NCBI GenBank assembly: GCA_020201305.1
Contig: JAIVHC010000154.1
Location: forward strand, 1-39,513
Source of the DNA: Geobacteraceae bacterium
GTDB lineage: Bacteria > Desulfobacterota > Desulfuromonadia > Desulfuromonadales > Desulfuromonadaceae
Direction of reading: 5' to 3'
Length of the DNA stretch: 39,513 bases
Part shown: positions 17,709 through 25,836 of the stretch, in pieces
How the letters are laid out: each line of letters starts with the position of its first letter
Position numbering within the stretch: the stretch's first letter is position 1
The notes under the pieces: model-generated
The model's input: the letters and a program-made list of their open reading frames with translations, nothing else
Databases searched by the model: none
What the model was told of the DNA's origin: nothing
Made by a program: the position numbers and the translations under genes

Positions 17709-18665
17709 TTGGATTCACACAAAGAACATAAACAGCAAAAAAAACAGATTATAAGCGCCCTTGAGGCACTTCCCTTTTTAGCTCTTGCAAGGATAGCACG
17801 AATCCTGCCGCGTATGACAGCACTGCGCCTCGGAGCGATACTGGGTAGAGGGAGTCGCTTCATGCAGCCGGAGCGGCGTAAAATCGCATATACGAATCTT
17901 AAACACGCGTATCCGGAAAAATCGGAAGAGTGGATTGATACCCAGATCAAGCGAGTATTTGAGCATCTGGGGGTGAGCGGCATAGAGATGCTGCGTCTGG
18001 ATAAGTTCAACTCACGAGCGGATCTGGAGCGCTACTTCACTTTTGATGGACTTGAACATCTGGAACAGATTCGCGCCGAGGGCACAGGAGCGTTTATCCT
18101 CTCGGCACATATCGGCTTCTGGGAGGTGGGCACCTTCTTCATGCCCATGCTCGGTTACGATGTAGATTTTGTCGCGAAACGTATTCGGAATAAATATGTA
18201 CACGATTTCTTTGAACGCCAGCGTGAAGCTGCAGGGGGACGTTGTATCGAGAGTAAGCGTGGTGCACGTAGGATCATGCGTTCTTTGATGCAAAAGCGCA
18301 TGGTTTGTCTCCTGCTGGATCAGCATCCATCCAAAAAACATGCCCTCCTGGCGGATTTCTTCGGTCGCCCGGCTTATACCACTCCGGTAATTGCGCAGAT
18401 GGCCCTGAAAGCCAAGGTACCGGTGGTCCCGGTGTTTGTATTCCGCAAGCCGGATTACACCTACCATGTAGAGATAGGAACTCCACTCAGACGCTCAGGA
18501 GAAGCATCTCCGGAAAATGTGGCTGCATTTACCCGCGAAATGACCCACATCACCGAAGAAGCAATCCGCAAAAAACCGGATCAGTGGTTCTGGGTACACC
18601 GACGCTGGCGCAGTGTGACGGCAGAAGATATCGCGGCTGAGGGGCAGAGCCATGGAAGCCGCTAG
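17709..18665 (+). CDS. lipid A lauroyl/lysophospholipid acyltransferase (LpxL/HtrB family)
   Basis: The protein belongs to the LpxL/HtrB/MsbB acyltransferases that add secondary acyl chains to lipid A at the inner membrane. The catalytic H-x4-E is seen in LSAHIGFWEVGTF; VCLLLDQHPSKKHALLADFFGRPAYTTP and the C-terminal DQWFWVHRRWRS are the other family blocks. In-frame coding extends up to 17610, but the promoter at 17609-17637 makes that start unlikely. I choose TTG 17709 (LDSHKEHKQQKK), giving about 318 residues, near the family norm; no good ribosome site supports it, so the start is uncertain. The 3' end overlaps trmL by 14 bases. Confidence 0.8.
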   Translation: MDSHKEHKQQKKQIISALEALPFLALARIARILPRMTALRLGAILGRGSRFMQPERRKIAYTNLKHAYPEKSEEWIDTQIKRVFEHLGVSGIEMLRLDKFNSRADLERYFTFDGLEHLEQIRAEGTGAFILSAHIGFWEVGTFFMPMLGYDVDFVAKRIRNKYVHDFFERQREAAGGRCIESKRGARRIMRSLMQKRMVCLLLDQHPSKKHALLADFFGRPAYTTPVIAQMALKAKVPVVPVFVFRKPDYTYHVEIGTPLRRSGEASPENVAAFTREMTHITEEAIRKKPDQWFWVHRRWRSVTAEDIAAEGQSHGSR

Positions 18666-19140
18666 TGCCATCCTTAACATTGTCCTCGTCGAACCGGAGA
18701 TCCCTCCGAATACGGGCAATATCGGGCGCCTGTGTGCTGCAACCGGAGCACATCTGCACCTGGTGGAACCACTGGGATTCTCTCTGGAAGATAAACACAT
18801 GAAACGCGCCGGGCTCGACTACTGGCCGCATGTGAAATTACACCGCTGGGATAGTTTCATTCAGCTGCAACGCGCCTATCCTGAAGCACGCTGGTGGTTG
18901 ACGAGCAAGAAAGCCGCACTTCCATATACCCACGCCACCTTTAAAGAAGGAGATTTTCTCGTCTTCGGCAAGGAGAGTGCAGGATTACCCGACTCAATAC
19001 TGAAAGCGCATGCGCCCGATATGTGTATCCGCATTCCCGTTTTCAATCCTGCAGTCCGAAGCCTGAATCTGGGGAATGCGGTGGGGATTATTCTATATGA
19101 AGCCCTGCGCCAACTCGGGATAGAAGGTGCGGAAAGCTAA
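18652..19140 (+). CDS. trmL: tRNA (cytidine/uridine-34 2'-O)-methyltransferase TrmL (SpoU family)
   Basis: The 162-residue SPOUT methyltransferase has the three SpoU motifs: EPEIPPNTGNIGRLCAATG near the N-terminus, FGKESAGLPDSIL at mid-protein, and IPVFNPAVRSLNLGNAVGIILYE at the C-terminus, which form the knotted S-adenosylmethionine site. The short length without an N-terminal RNA-binding domain is characteristic of TrmL, which methylates the ribose of the wobble nucleotide of leucine tRNAs. ATG 18652 lies within the end of the acyltransferase gene, so translation is probably coupled. Confidence 0.92.
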   Translation: MEAASAILNIVLVEPEIPPNTGNIGRLCAATGAHLHLVEPLGFSLEDKHMKRAGLDYWPHVKLHRWDSFIQLQRAYPEARWWLTSKKAALPYTHATFKEGDFLVFGKESAGLPDSILKAHAPDMCIRIPVFNPAVRSLNLGNAVGIILYEALRQLGIEGAES

Positions 19141-19147
19141 ATATCTC

Positions 19148-20710
19148 TCAACGCCTGATCCTGCGTTTCAGCATACCTACGACTTCACTGATCTCTCTTA
19201 AGCCCATAATCCACCCGGCAACGGTATAAACCAGCGCGCCTGCAAACACAGCAAAGGCAAGTATCAGGGCATTGAAGAGTGTAAAACCGACGCTCCAGGC
19301 TCCGTAATGTAGGACGGCATAAACCACAACGCCCATCACAGCGCTTGCAGCGCACGCCTTCACAAAGACACCGCCCAGGGGTGCGATTTCCAGATTACGC
19401 CCCAGATTGCGCCGCATCAGGATAAACAGCACCAGCGCGTTGAACAACGACGCCAGAGTTAAGGCAGCTGCGAGACCTACATAGGCGTAGTACTGCATCA
19501 ACACAAGCCCGCCAACGCCATTCACAAGGAGGGTCCAGAATGAAACATATACAGGGGTGCGCGTATCCTCCCACGCATGAAACAGGGGGACAATAACGCG
19601 GCTGATCCCCACAAATACGAGGCCGGGGGCGTATGCAACCAGGGCTATGGCTGTATTGTTTACATCAGTAAACGTAAAAGCTCCACGCATGAACAACTGA
19701 CTGAATAACGCCTGAGAACACAATGCAAGACCAACAGAAGCTGGAATAGTGATGATAAAGATAAGGCTCAGGGCATGCTGCAGAGAACCCAGCAGTTCAG
19801 ACTCCTCACGCGCTGCGGCCTGCTGACTCATGGTGGGCAACAGTGCCTGTGCCAGAGAGGCGATAAAGATCCCCTGGGGAAATTCGAACAGACGCTGACT
19901 GTAATACAGATAGGAAACGCTCCCCTGCTCCAGAAATGATGCCAGCAAGCGGGTTACCACCATATTGATCTGATAGATAGCTACACCGAGCACTCCGGGA
20001 AGCATGAGGAGGGCAATGCGCTTCACTGCTGGATGATCGACGCGCCATACCGGGCGGAGGCTGAATCCGTAGCGTTTAAGTATTGGAAGCGTAACGAGGA
20101 GTTGCAGAATACCCCCCACTACAACACCCCACGCCAACGCCTCAATAGGAATGGCGAAAAAACTGCTGAAAAACAGGGCACTGCAGATTATACTCAGGTT
20201 GAGAAGAACCGGGGATAACGCCGGGATAAAGAAGTGCCCATACACGTTGAGAATACCGGTGGCGAGAGCCAGCAGACTGACAAAAAATATGTATGGAAAC
20301 ATGGTGCGGGTCAGATCGATGGTAAGGAGCATCTTCCCCGGCACGCTACCAAAACCGTGCCCTACGATATTTACAATCCACGGTGCACACAGAACCCCCA
20401 ACGCGGTTACCACCGCCATCACCAGTAACAATAACGACCAGCACTGGCGCGCTACCCTGACTGCATCCGGATGGCCACCGCTGTGGCGTACTCCGGAGAA
20501 CACCGGAACAAAAGCGGCAGTAAGGGAGCCCTCGGCAAAAAAGCGCCGCAAGAGGTTGGGAATCGTAAAAGCGATAAAAAATGCATCGGTGCCAAAACCG
20601 GCGCCAAACATAGTTGCAATTACAATATCCCGTATCAGCCCTGTGCACCGACTCATGAGGGTGGAAGCACCCAGAACCGCAGCAGCAGCCAGTGTTCGTG
20701 TGCGACTCAT
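19148..20710 (-). CDS. murJ: lipid II flippase MurJ (MviN)
   Basis: About 520 residues with 14 hydrophobic helices form a MurJ-type MOP-superfamily flippase, which moves lipid II across the inner membrane for peptidoglycan synthesis. Diagnostic segments are STLMSRCTGLIRDIVIATMFGAG, DAFFIAFTIPNLLRRFFAEGSLTAAFVPVFS, and FARPTYTPV-like sequence (FHAWEDTRTPVYVS). I start at ATG 20710 (MSRTRTLAAAAV) with cggtgaag upstream; ATG 20728 is in frame and possible. It is divergent from rpsT and converges with trmL across about 7 bases. Confidence 0.93.
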   Translation of the reverse strand: MSRTRTLAAAAVLGASTLMSRCTGLIRDIVIATMFGAGFGTDAFFIAFTIPNLLRRFFAEGSLTAAFVPVFSGVRHSGGHPDAVRVARQCWSLLLLVMAVVTALGVLCAPWIVNIVGHGFGSVPGKMLLTIDLTRTMFPYIFFVSLLALATGILNVYGHFFIPALSPVLLNLSIICSALFFSSFFAIPIEALAWGVVVGGILQLLVTLPILKRYGFSLRPVWRVDHPAVKRIALLMLPGVLGVAIYQINMVVTRLLASFLEQGSVSYLYYSQRLFEFPQGIFIASLAQALLPTMSQQAAAREESELLGSLQHALSLIFIITIPASVGLALCSQALFSQLFMRGAFTFTDVNNTAIALVAYAPGLVFVGISRVIVPLFHAWEDTRTPVYVSFWTLLVNGVGGLVLMQYYAYVGLAAALTLASLFNALVLFILMRRNLGRNLEIAPLGGVFVKACAASAVMGVVVYAVLHYGAWSVGFTLFNALILAFAVFAGALVYTVAGWIMGLREISEVVGMLKRRIRR

Positions 20711-20817
20711 GACTTCACCGAAGCACAAAAGGGATTATTTATATTTAATCCTAAGTAAAATTGCGCTATGTTGCTGTATTTATGTGCTTTTTCAACATAC
20801 ATGATTATATACTTATC

Positions 20818-20846
20818 TTGACACCAACCTGCCAGAGTGCTATAAG
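20818..20846 (+). promoter_or_regulatory. sigma70 promoter of rpsT
   Basis: Perfect TTGACA (20818-20823), a 17-base spacer and TATAAG (20841-20846), pointing at rpsT. The expected 5' leader is about 120 bases, long enough for S20 autoregulation. A minus-strand TATAAT (20809-20804) adjoining the -35 box could serve murJ, making compact divergent promoters. Confidence 0.75.
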
Positions 20847-20972
20847 TCTGATCTGCACATTGAGTGAAACCCAAGACAGAGTGCGAAGAACGCAATACAT
20901 AGAGTGGTAGAGTAAATACTTAAACCTGGATACACAATTTAAACATCAAACATAACACACGGAGATCGACAC

Positions 20973-21236
20973 ATGGCCAATCATAAATCAGCCCTGAAGC
21001 GTAATCGTCAGAGTATTGTGCGTAACACCCGCAACGTGCATGTCCGCAGTACCATGCGCACCCTGGTAAAAAATGTGCGCAATGCGGTTGCAGCACAAGA
21101 CAAAGAAGCTGCCACTGCCGCGCTGGAGAAAGCAATCCCTTACATTAATAAGAGTGCAAGCAAAGGGATTATTCATAAAGCTACTGCAAGTCGCAAAATC
21201 AGCCGTCTGACCAAGCTGGTTAACTCACTGGGTTAA
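20973..21236 (+). CDS. rpsT: 30S ribosomal protein S20
   Basis: The 87-residue basic protein is ribosomal S20, a primary binder of 16S rRNA. It begins MANHKSALKRNRQSIVRNTRN, the typical S20 N-terminus, and continues with the three-helix pattern ending in IIHKATASRKISRLTKLVN. ATG 20973 follows cacacggaga. It stands alone between a strong promoter and a strong terminator. Confidence 0.97.
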   Translation: MANHKSALKRNRQSIVRNTRNVHVRSTMRTLVKNVRNAVAAQDKEAATAALEKAIPYINKSASKGIIHKATASRKISRLTKLVNSLG

Positions 21237-21252
21237 ATCAGGCTGGGGTTTG

Positions 21253-21300
21253 AAATAAGGTAAAAAAAAAGGGCTGCGGCCCTTTTTTTGTACCTTATTT
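21253..21300. terminator. bidirectional terminator between rpsT and holA
   Basis: Arms of 22 bases (AAATAAGGTA...GGGC and its near-perfect reverse complement, one mismatch) enclose the loop TGCG. The arms contain a run of nine A and a run of seven T, so the element terminates rpsT on the plus strand and the leuS-lptE-holA operon on the minus strand. Confidence 0.9.
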
Positions 21301-21374
21301 CCGTTTAAAGCCACCCCTTCGAACGCCACTACGAGGGCAACAAATGCTATCTAGCCGGAAGGTCAACTGTCAAC

Positions 21375-22403
21375 CTACCCCCGGCTACCAACCTCACGGG
21401 GAGAGTTGCTGAGACTTACCAGGCGAGTAATACATACCTGCATAACCGCAGGCGGCTGCCCAGCGCTGGACTTAAGATCCATATCTGTCTGCACAAAAAG
21501 AGCATATATATCTACAAACACCGCTTCATCAAACATACGTGCCTGGTTAATGGTCTTGGAAGCAAAATATGGATTAATCCCAACACGTTTGCATATTTCC
21601 CCCTGGGATGCATTGTGTTTCAGCAACGAATTCACCTTCCACAACTGGCGAAAATGACGCACCAGCATGGTAAGAATTTTAAGAGGATGTTCTCCTTCGT
21701 GCTGTAGACGCTCAGTTAAAAGGAGCGCCTCGCCCAGATTCCCGCTTCCGGCAGCATCGGTAAGATCGAAGATACTGTCAACCCGGGTATCCGATACTAC
21801 CGCGATTACGTGATCTACTTCAATAAGTGGCTCATCTGCACCAGAGTAGCTCACCAGCTTGTCTAACTCGGCCACAACTTCGCTGAGATTTGTTCCCACG
21901 CGACGACAGAACAGCTCCAGTGCATCTTCAGTAAAGCGCTTTTGTACTTTCGTTACGCGCTCCTTTACAAACGCAGGGATCCTGTCGGGATAGAAGCGTT
22001 TAAATTCAACGAGTTCACCGTGTTTCTTAAAGTTGGTGAAGAACTTTTTCCGTTTGTCGATCTTGTCGGCACACAATACCAGACAGGTTGAATCCAGAGG
22101 TTTTTTAACATATTTGAGTAGTTGTTCGTACTCGTCTGCAGTAAAACGCTGGGTCTCTTTGACCACTATGCAGCGGCGCGGTGCAAATACCGGATAAGCG
22201 TGTGCAGCATCGAGAATCTCTTCGACAGTGTTGTCGTTAGCGGAAAATATATCGAGATTAAAATCGCGATCTTCCGGTGCTACCGCAGCATCGATCACCT
22301 CTTTGAGGGACTCGTTTAACAAAAAAGCCTCCTCCCCGTACAAGAACAGCAGGGAAGGAAGCTTTCGTGCTGCAACAGCCCGGGCCAACTCGGCTGCTTT
22401 CAT
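21375..22403 (-). CDS. holA: DNA polymerase III delta subunit
   Basis: The 342-residue protein matches HolA, the clamp-loader subunit that opens the beta clamp. It starts MKAAELARAVAARKLPSLLFLYGEEAFLLNE, with the characteristic LYGEE segment, followed by ETQRFTADEYEQLLKYV and the SDTRVDSIFDLTDAAG region that precedes the C-terminal collar domain. ATG 22403 has ggag upstream, 12 bases after the residual lptE stop. It is last in the leuS-lptE-holA operon. Confidence 0.92.
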   Translation of the reverse strand: MKAAELARAVAARKLPSLLFLYGEEAFLLNESLKEVIDAAVAPEDRDFNLDIFSANDNTVEEILDAAHAYPVFAPRRCIVVKETQRFTADEYEQLLKYVKKPLDSTCLVLCADKIDKRKKFFTNFKKHGELVEFKRFYPDRIPAFVKERVTKVQKRFTEDALELFCRRVGTNLSEVVAELDKLVSYSGADEPLIEVDHVIAVVSDTRVDSIFDLTDAAGSGNLGEALLLTERLQHEGEHPLKILTMLVRHFRQLWKVNSLLKHNASQGEICKRVGINPYFASKTINQARMFDEAVFVDIYALFVQTDMDLKSSAGQPPAVMQVCITRLVSLSNSPREVGSRG

Positions 22404-22415
22404 GCTTAGCTCCGA

Positions 22416-22740
22416 TTAGAAATTATCGACTATGCGATTAAACAATTCCGAAGCGAGACGGAATGTTAGTTCATCCTGTACCAGAAATTATGGCATCGGA
22501 TTTACTCCGCTTCGACACTACCTCAAAACCGGGGCGGCGCGCAAATTGAGCACGCACTTCAGATGTAAGTTTGTTTTCAATAAACGGCTCTGCTGTGCGA
22601 TTAACCATCACCTCAACAAAGATCTTTTTTACATCGGCGGGGATTGCATCTCCGCGACCCGGGAGATGGTAGCCACATCCGCCTACAAGCCATACGCACA
22701 GAAATAAACATGCAACGGTGTATTTCGTTCCGCGTCTCAT
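22416..22740 (-). pseudogene. lptE: LPS-assembly lipoprotein LptE, internally deleted and frameshifted
   Basis: ATG 22740 overlaps the leuS stop as ATGA. The first 87 or so residues are a normal LptE start: a lipoprotein signal ending in LVGGC (acylated C22), GYHLPGRGDAIPADVKKIFV, NRTAEPFIENKLTSEV and SKSDAIISG. This frame then ends at a TGA near 22471. In another frame the sequence continues QDELTFRLASELFNRIVDNF and stops at 22416, which is the usual C-terminal helix of LptE. The intervening 65-75 residues normally present are missing. LptE partners LptD in exporting LPS to the outer membrane and is normally essential, so either a second copy exists, the cell tolerates the loss, or the sequence is in error here. 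Confidence 0.8.
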
Positions 22741-25289
22741 GCGACCACCACGTTTACAAGTTTTCCGGGGACGACAATAATCTTCCGGATTGTTTTATCC
22801 GCGGTAAAGCGCTTCACCTGATCATCCGCAAGGGTTTGTTCTTCCACATCGGCATTGGAAGCGCTTGCAGGCACCGTAATACGTGCGCGTACCTTGCCGT
22901 TGATCTGCACCACGATAAGTTTTTCATCCTCCTGCATCAACTCCACGTCCGCTTCAGGCCAACCGATAGCATCAATACTGCCATTTTGTCCCATTATGCT
23001 CCACAACTCTTCACAGATATGCGGCACAAAGGGAGCAAGCAGGCGTACGGTTGTTTCCAGCGCTTCACGTATCGCACCGCAACACGCTGCTTTATCCTTC
23101 ACCGCGTACACACTGTTAACCAACTCCATAACTGCTGCAATAGCAGTATTAAAGTGGAAACTTCCCTCAATATCGCGTGTAACCTTAGAAATGGTCTGGT
23201 GGGTTTTGCGTCGTAATGTACGTGCTTCCGGAGCGCTATCTCCTGCAATGGGCCGGGAGAAGATATCGCTATTTTCATATACGGCACGCCACACCCGGTT
23301 CAGAAAACGATAGCAGCCCTCTACACTTTGCTCATTCCACTCCAGATCCTTTTCCGGAGGTGCAGCAAAGAGAGAGAACAGACGCGCGGTATCTGCGCCG
23401 TAGGTAGCGATGAGATGGTCGGGATCCACCACGTTTTTCTTCGACTTACTCATCTTTTCGGTGCGTCCGCCAATCACCTCAGAGCCGCATTTGCTGCAGC
23501 GACCGTCCTGCACCTCTTCGGGATAGAGCCAGCCGTGCTCAGGGCAGGACTGGGTCTCCTTACATACCATGCCCTGGGTGAGAAGATTGGTAAAGGGCTC
23601 AGAGATATCGAGCAAGCCCAGGTCACGCATAACTTTGGTAAAAAAGCGTGCGTACAACAGGTGCATCACCGCGTGTTCCACCCCGCCAATGTACTGATCT
23701 ACGGGAAGCCAGTAGTTGGCTTCATCGCGATTGAGAGGAGCTTCCTCTGTATGTGGACAGGCATAGCGCGCAAAGTACCAGGAACTCTCGACAAAGGTAT
23801 CGAAGGTGTCTGTTTCACGCCGTGCCGGGGCACCACATTTGGGACAGGTGGTTTCATAGAACGCCGCGTGCTGTGCGAGCGGGCTCCCTCCCTCACCTTT
23901 GAACTCGACATCGCGCGGCAGTACCACAGGCAGATCCTCTGCCTTTACCGGAACCGGACCACAACTATCGCAGTATACAATCGGGATGGGGGTTCCCCAA
24001 TAGCGCTGGCGCGACACACCCCAATCGCGCAGACGGTAGTTGATACTTTTAGTACCGAAACCCTGCTCTTCCAGGTAATCCGCAATTTTTTCTTTGGCGC
24101 TTTCGTTATCGAGGCCATTAAACTGAGCAGAGTTGACCATCACACCCGGGGCAGTCCAGGCTTCGGACATATCCTCGGCATTTAGTTCCTCACCTTCGGG
24201 GCTCACCACCACAACCATGGGAATATCGTATTTACGTGCAAAGTCAAAATCACGCTGATCGTGGGTCGGAACCGCCATAACTGCACCGGTACCGTAGTCC
24301 ATGAGGACAAAGTTAGCCAGATATATCGGCATCTTGCACCCACTCACCGGGTTTATACAGTAGGTGCCGGTAAACACACCTTCCTTTTCAAAATCTTCAC
24401 TGGTGCGCTTCTTTTTATCCTGCTTTTTCACCTTGGCAATAAAACCGTCAACATCTTCCTTCTGCTCTGCGGTAGTGAGTTTCTGCGCCAGCGGATGCTC
24501 AGGGGCGAGACTCATGAAGGTAGCGCCAAACACGGTATCCTGACGCGTGGTAAATACCGAAATTGTTTCCGCGCCGTCCTCTGTTTTGAAATTGATTTCG
24601 CATCCGGTACTGCGCCCGATCCAGTTACGCTGCATGGTAAGTACCGATTCGGGCCAACCGGGGAGATTATAGGTGTCTTCAAGCAACTCATCTGCATAGG
24701 CAGTAATTTTAAAAAACCACTGATCCAGCTCTTTATCGCTAACCTCGGTACCGCAGCGCCAGCAGCATTCATCTTCAACCTGCTCGTTGGCGAGTACCGT
24801 CTGACAAGATTCACACCAATTTACGCTTGAGCTTTTTTTATACGCCAGGCCCTTGTCAAACATCTGCAGGAACATGAGCTGTTCCCAGCGGTAGTAATCA
24901 GCATCACAGGTGGCAAACTCTCGCTCCCAATCGTAGGAGAGTCCCATTTTTTTCAACTGTTTGCGCATGTTGGCTATATTTTCAATGGTCCACTTTGCCG
25001 GGTGGGTACCGTGCTGGATAGCAGCATTTTCAGCCGGCATTCCGAAAGCGTCCCACCCCATGGGATGGAGAACATTGAACCCCTGCAAACGTTTGAAGCG
25101 CGCGACTACATCACCAATGGAATAGTTACGCACATGCCCCATGTGGATTCGTCCGGAGGGATAGGGAAACATCTCCAGAACGTAGTATTTTTCTCGATCA
25201 TCGCGGGGTTCAGCTTTATATTGAGCAGTCTCATCCCAGCGCTGCTGCCATTTCTGCTCAATTTGTGCGGGGCTGTAACTTTCTTCCAT
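22737..25289 (-). CDS. leuS: leucyl-tRNA synthetase
   Basis: About 850 residues of a class Ia leucyl-tRNA synthetase: the HIGH-type motif in FPYPSGRIHMGHVRNYSIGD, zinc-binding pairs CESCQTV and CCWRCG in the first insert, an editing (CP1) domain with the threonine-rich TTRQDTVFGAT, a second zinc-like cluster CPEHGW/CSKCGSE, the KMSKS loop in EKMSKSKKNVVDP, and a C-terminal anticodon domain. ATG 25289 (MEESYSPAQIEQKW) is chosen, with ggagg upstream; GTG 25292 is equally possible, while a TTG at 25325 would place the start before the ribosome site. It is the first gene of leuS-lptE-holA and no T-box leader is visible. Confidence 0.95.
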   Translation of the reverse strand: MEESYSPAQIEQKWQQRWDETAQYKAEPRDDREKYYVLEMFPYPSGRIHMGHVRNYSIGDVVARFKRLQGFNVLHPMGWDAFGMPAENAAIQHGTHPAKWTIENIANMRKQLKKMGLSYDWEREFATCDADYYRWEQLMFLQMFDKGLAYKKSSSVNWCESCQTVLANEQVEDECCWRCGTEVSDKELDQWFFKITAYADELLEDTYNLPGWPESVLTMQRNWIGRSTGCEINFKTEDGAETISVFTTRQDTVFGATFMSLAPEHPLAQKLTTAEQKEDVDGFIAKVKKQDKKKRTSEDFEKEGVFTGTYCINPVSGCKMPIYLANFVLMDYGTGAVMAVPTHDQRDFDFARKYDIPMVVVVSPEGEELNAEDMSEAWTAPGVMVNSAQFNGLDNESAKEKIADYLEEQGFGTKSINYRLRDWGVSRQRYWGTPIPIVYCDSCGPVPVKAEDLPVVLPRDVEFKGEGGSPLAQHAAFYETTCPKCGAPARRETDTFDTFVESSWYFARYACPHTEEAPLNRDEANYWLPVDQYIGGVEHAVMHLLYARFFTKVMRDLGLLDISEPFTNLLTQGMVCKETQSCPEHGWLYPEEVQDGRCSKCGSEVIGGRTEKMSKSKKNVVDPDHLIATYGADTARLFSLFAAPPEKDLEWNEQSVEGCYRFLNRVWRAVYENSDIFSRPIAGDSAPEARTLRRKTHQTISKVTRDIEGSFHFNTAIAAVMELVNSVYAVKDKAACCGAIREALETTVRLLAPFVPHICEELWSIMGQNGSIDAIGWPEADVELMQEDEKLIVVQINGKVRARITVPASASNADVEEQTLADDQVKRFTADKTIRKIIVVPGKLVNVVVA

Positions 25290-25350
25290 CACGCTTCTGT
25301 CGCCTCCGTGTCGTGGGTTGTGCAAACCCGTTTGCGGATCAAATTAAAAA

Positions 25351-25366
25351 GCCGGCATCAGCCGGC
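25351..25366 (-). terminator. rho-independent terminator between infA and leuS
   Basis: GCCGGC-ATCA-GCCGGC is extended by AAA/TTT pairs to a 9-bp stem. On the minus strand it is followed by TTTTTAATTT, about 95 bases after the infA stop. Confidence 0.8.
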
Positions 25367-25458
25367 TTTATGCTATAGACACCAAAATTCCCCCTTTGTG
25401 TGCCAAAATCTGCAAATATGCTGGCACGGCATCAGGGGATTAGCGCTCGTAATACGTC

Positions 25459-25677
25459 CTACTTTTCCCGGTATGTAATCCGACCCCGGGTCAGATCATA
25501 CGGAGAAAGTTCAACCGTAACCCGATCACCAGGCAAAATACGGATATAAAATTTGCGCATCTTTCCGGAAATATGCGCCAGTACGATATGGTCGTTATCC
25601 AGTTTCACCCGGAACATGGCATTGGGCAACGGCTCGATAACGGTGCCTTCTACCTCAATTGCTTCTTCTTTAGCCAA
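25459..25677 (-). CDS. infA: translation initiation factor IF-1
   Basis: The 72-residue S1/OB-fold protein begins MAKEEAIEVEGTVIEPLPNA and contains FRVKLDNDHIVLAHISGKMRKFYIRILPGDRV, both standard for IF-1, which occupies the ribosomal A site during initiation. The start codon is TTG, fixed by AGGAGG six bases upstream (caggaggcactc). It has its own strong promoter and a terminator downstream, so it is monocistronic. Confidence 0.97.
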   Translation of the reverse strand: MAKEEAIEVEGTVIEPLPNAMFRVKLDNDHIVLAHISGKMRKFYIRILPGDRVTVELSPYDLTRGRITYREK

Positions 25678-25699
25678 GAGTGCCTCCTGATATAAAAAA

Positions 25700-25726
25700 T
25701 CACCTCATGTAATTCATGTAAGGTGA
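25700..25726 (-). promoter_or_regulatory. hairpin in the infA 5' leader
   Basis: On the minus strand TCACCT...AGGTGA (6-bp stem) is followed directly by TTTTTTATA and then the infA ribosome site. It begins about where transcription should start, so it may stabilise the mRNA 5' end or act as a weak attenuator. Confidence 0.4.
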
Positions 25727-25729
25727 ATG

Positions 25730-25759
25730 CGTATAGCATCGAATGAACTACAATGTCAA
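25730..25759 (-). promoter_or_regulatory. sigma70 promoter of infA
   Basis: Minus-strand TTGACA (25759-25754), 18-base spacer, TATACG (25735-25730). An 11-bp perfect inverted repeat, TATAGCATCGA (25732-25742) and TCGATGCTATA (25775-25785), has one arm over the -10 box and the other upstream of the -35 box. Confidence 0.65.
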
Positions 25760-25761
25760 GT

Positions 25762-25796
25762 GCGCCGCATCACCTCGATGCTATAAGATGCGGTGC
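25762..25796. repeat. stem-loop upstream of the infA promoter
   Basis: GCGCCGCATC (25762-25771) pairs with GATGCGGTGC (25787-25796) with one G-T pair. It lies between the response-regulator stop and the infA promoter and could act as a terminator without a strong T-run, or as part of a regulatory structure. Confidence 0.4.
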
Positions 25797-25836
25797 CACA
25801 GCTTCGATCCGTAAAGCCCGACAGATTCCTGGAAGC

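Noticed and set aside
22465..22480. Stop codon readthrough or selenocysteine at the TGA in lptE
   Set aside because: Reading on in the same frame gives about ten residues unrelated to LptE before another stop; the family sequence resumes only in a different frame.
23328..24185. 285-codon plus-strand frame opposite leuS
   Set aside because: leuS motifs run through the whole stretch on the minus strand; the antisense frame shows no domain.
25290..25370. T-box leader upstream of leuS
   Set aside because: Only about 60 bases lie between the terminator and the start, with no specifier or T-box sequence.
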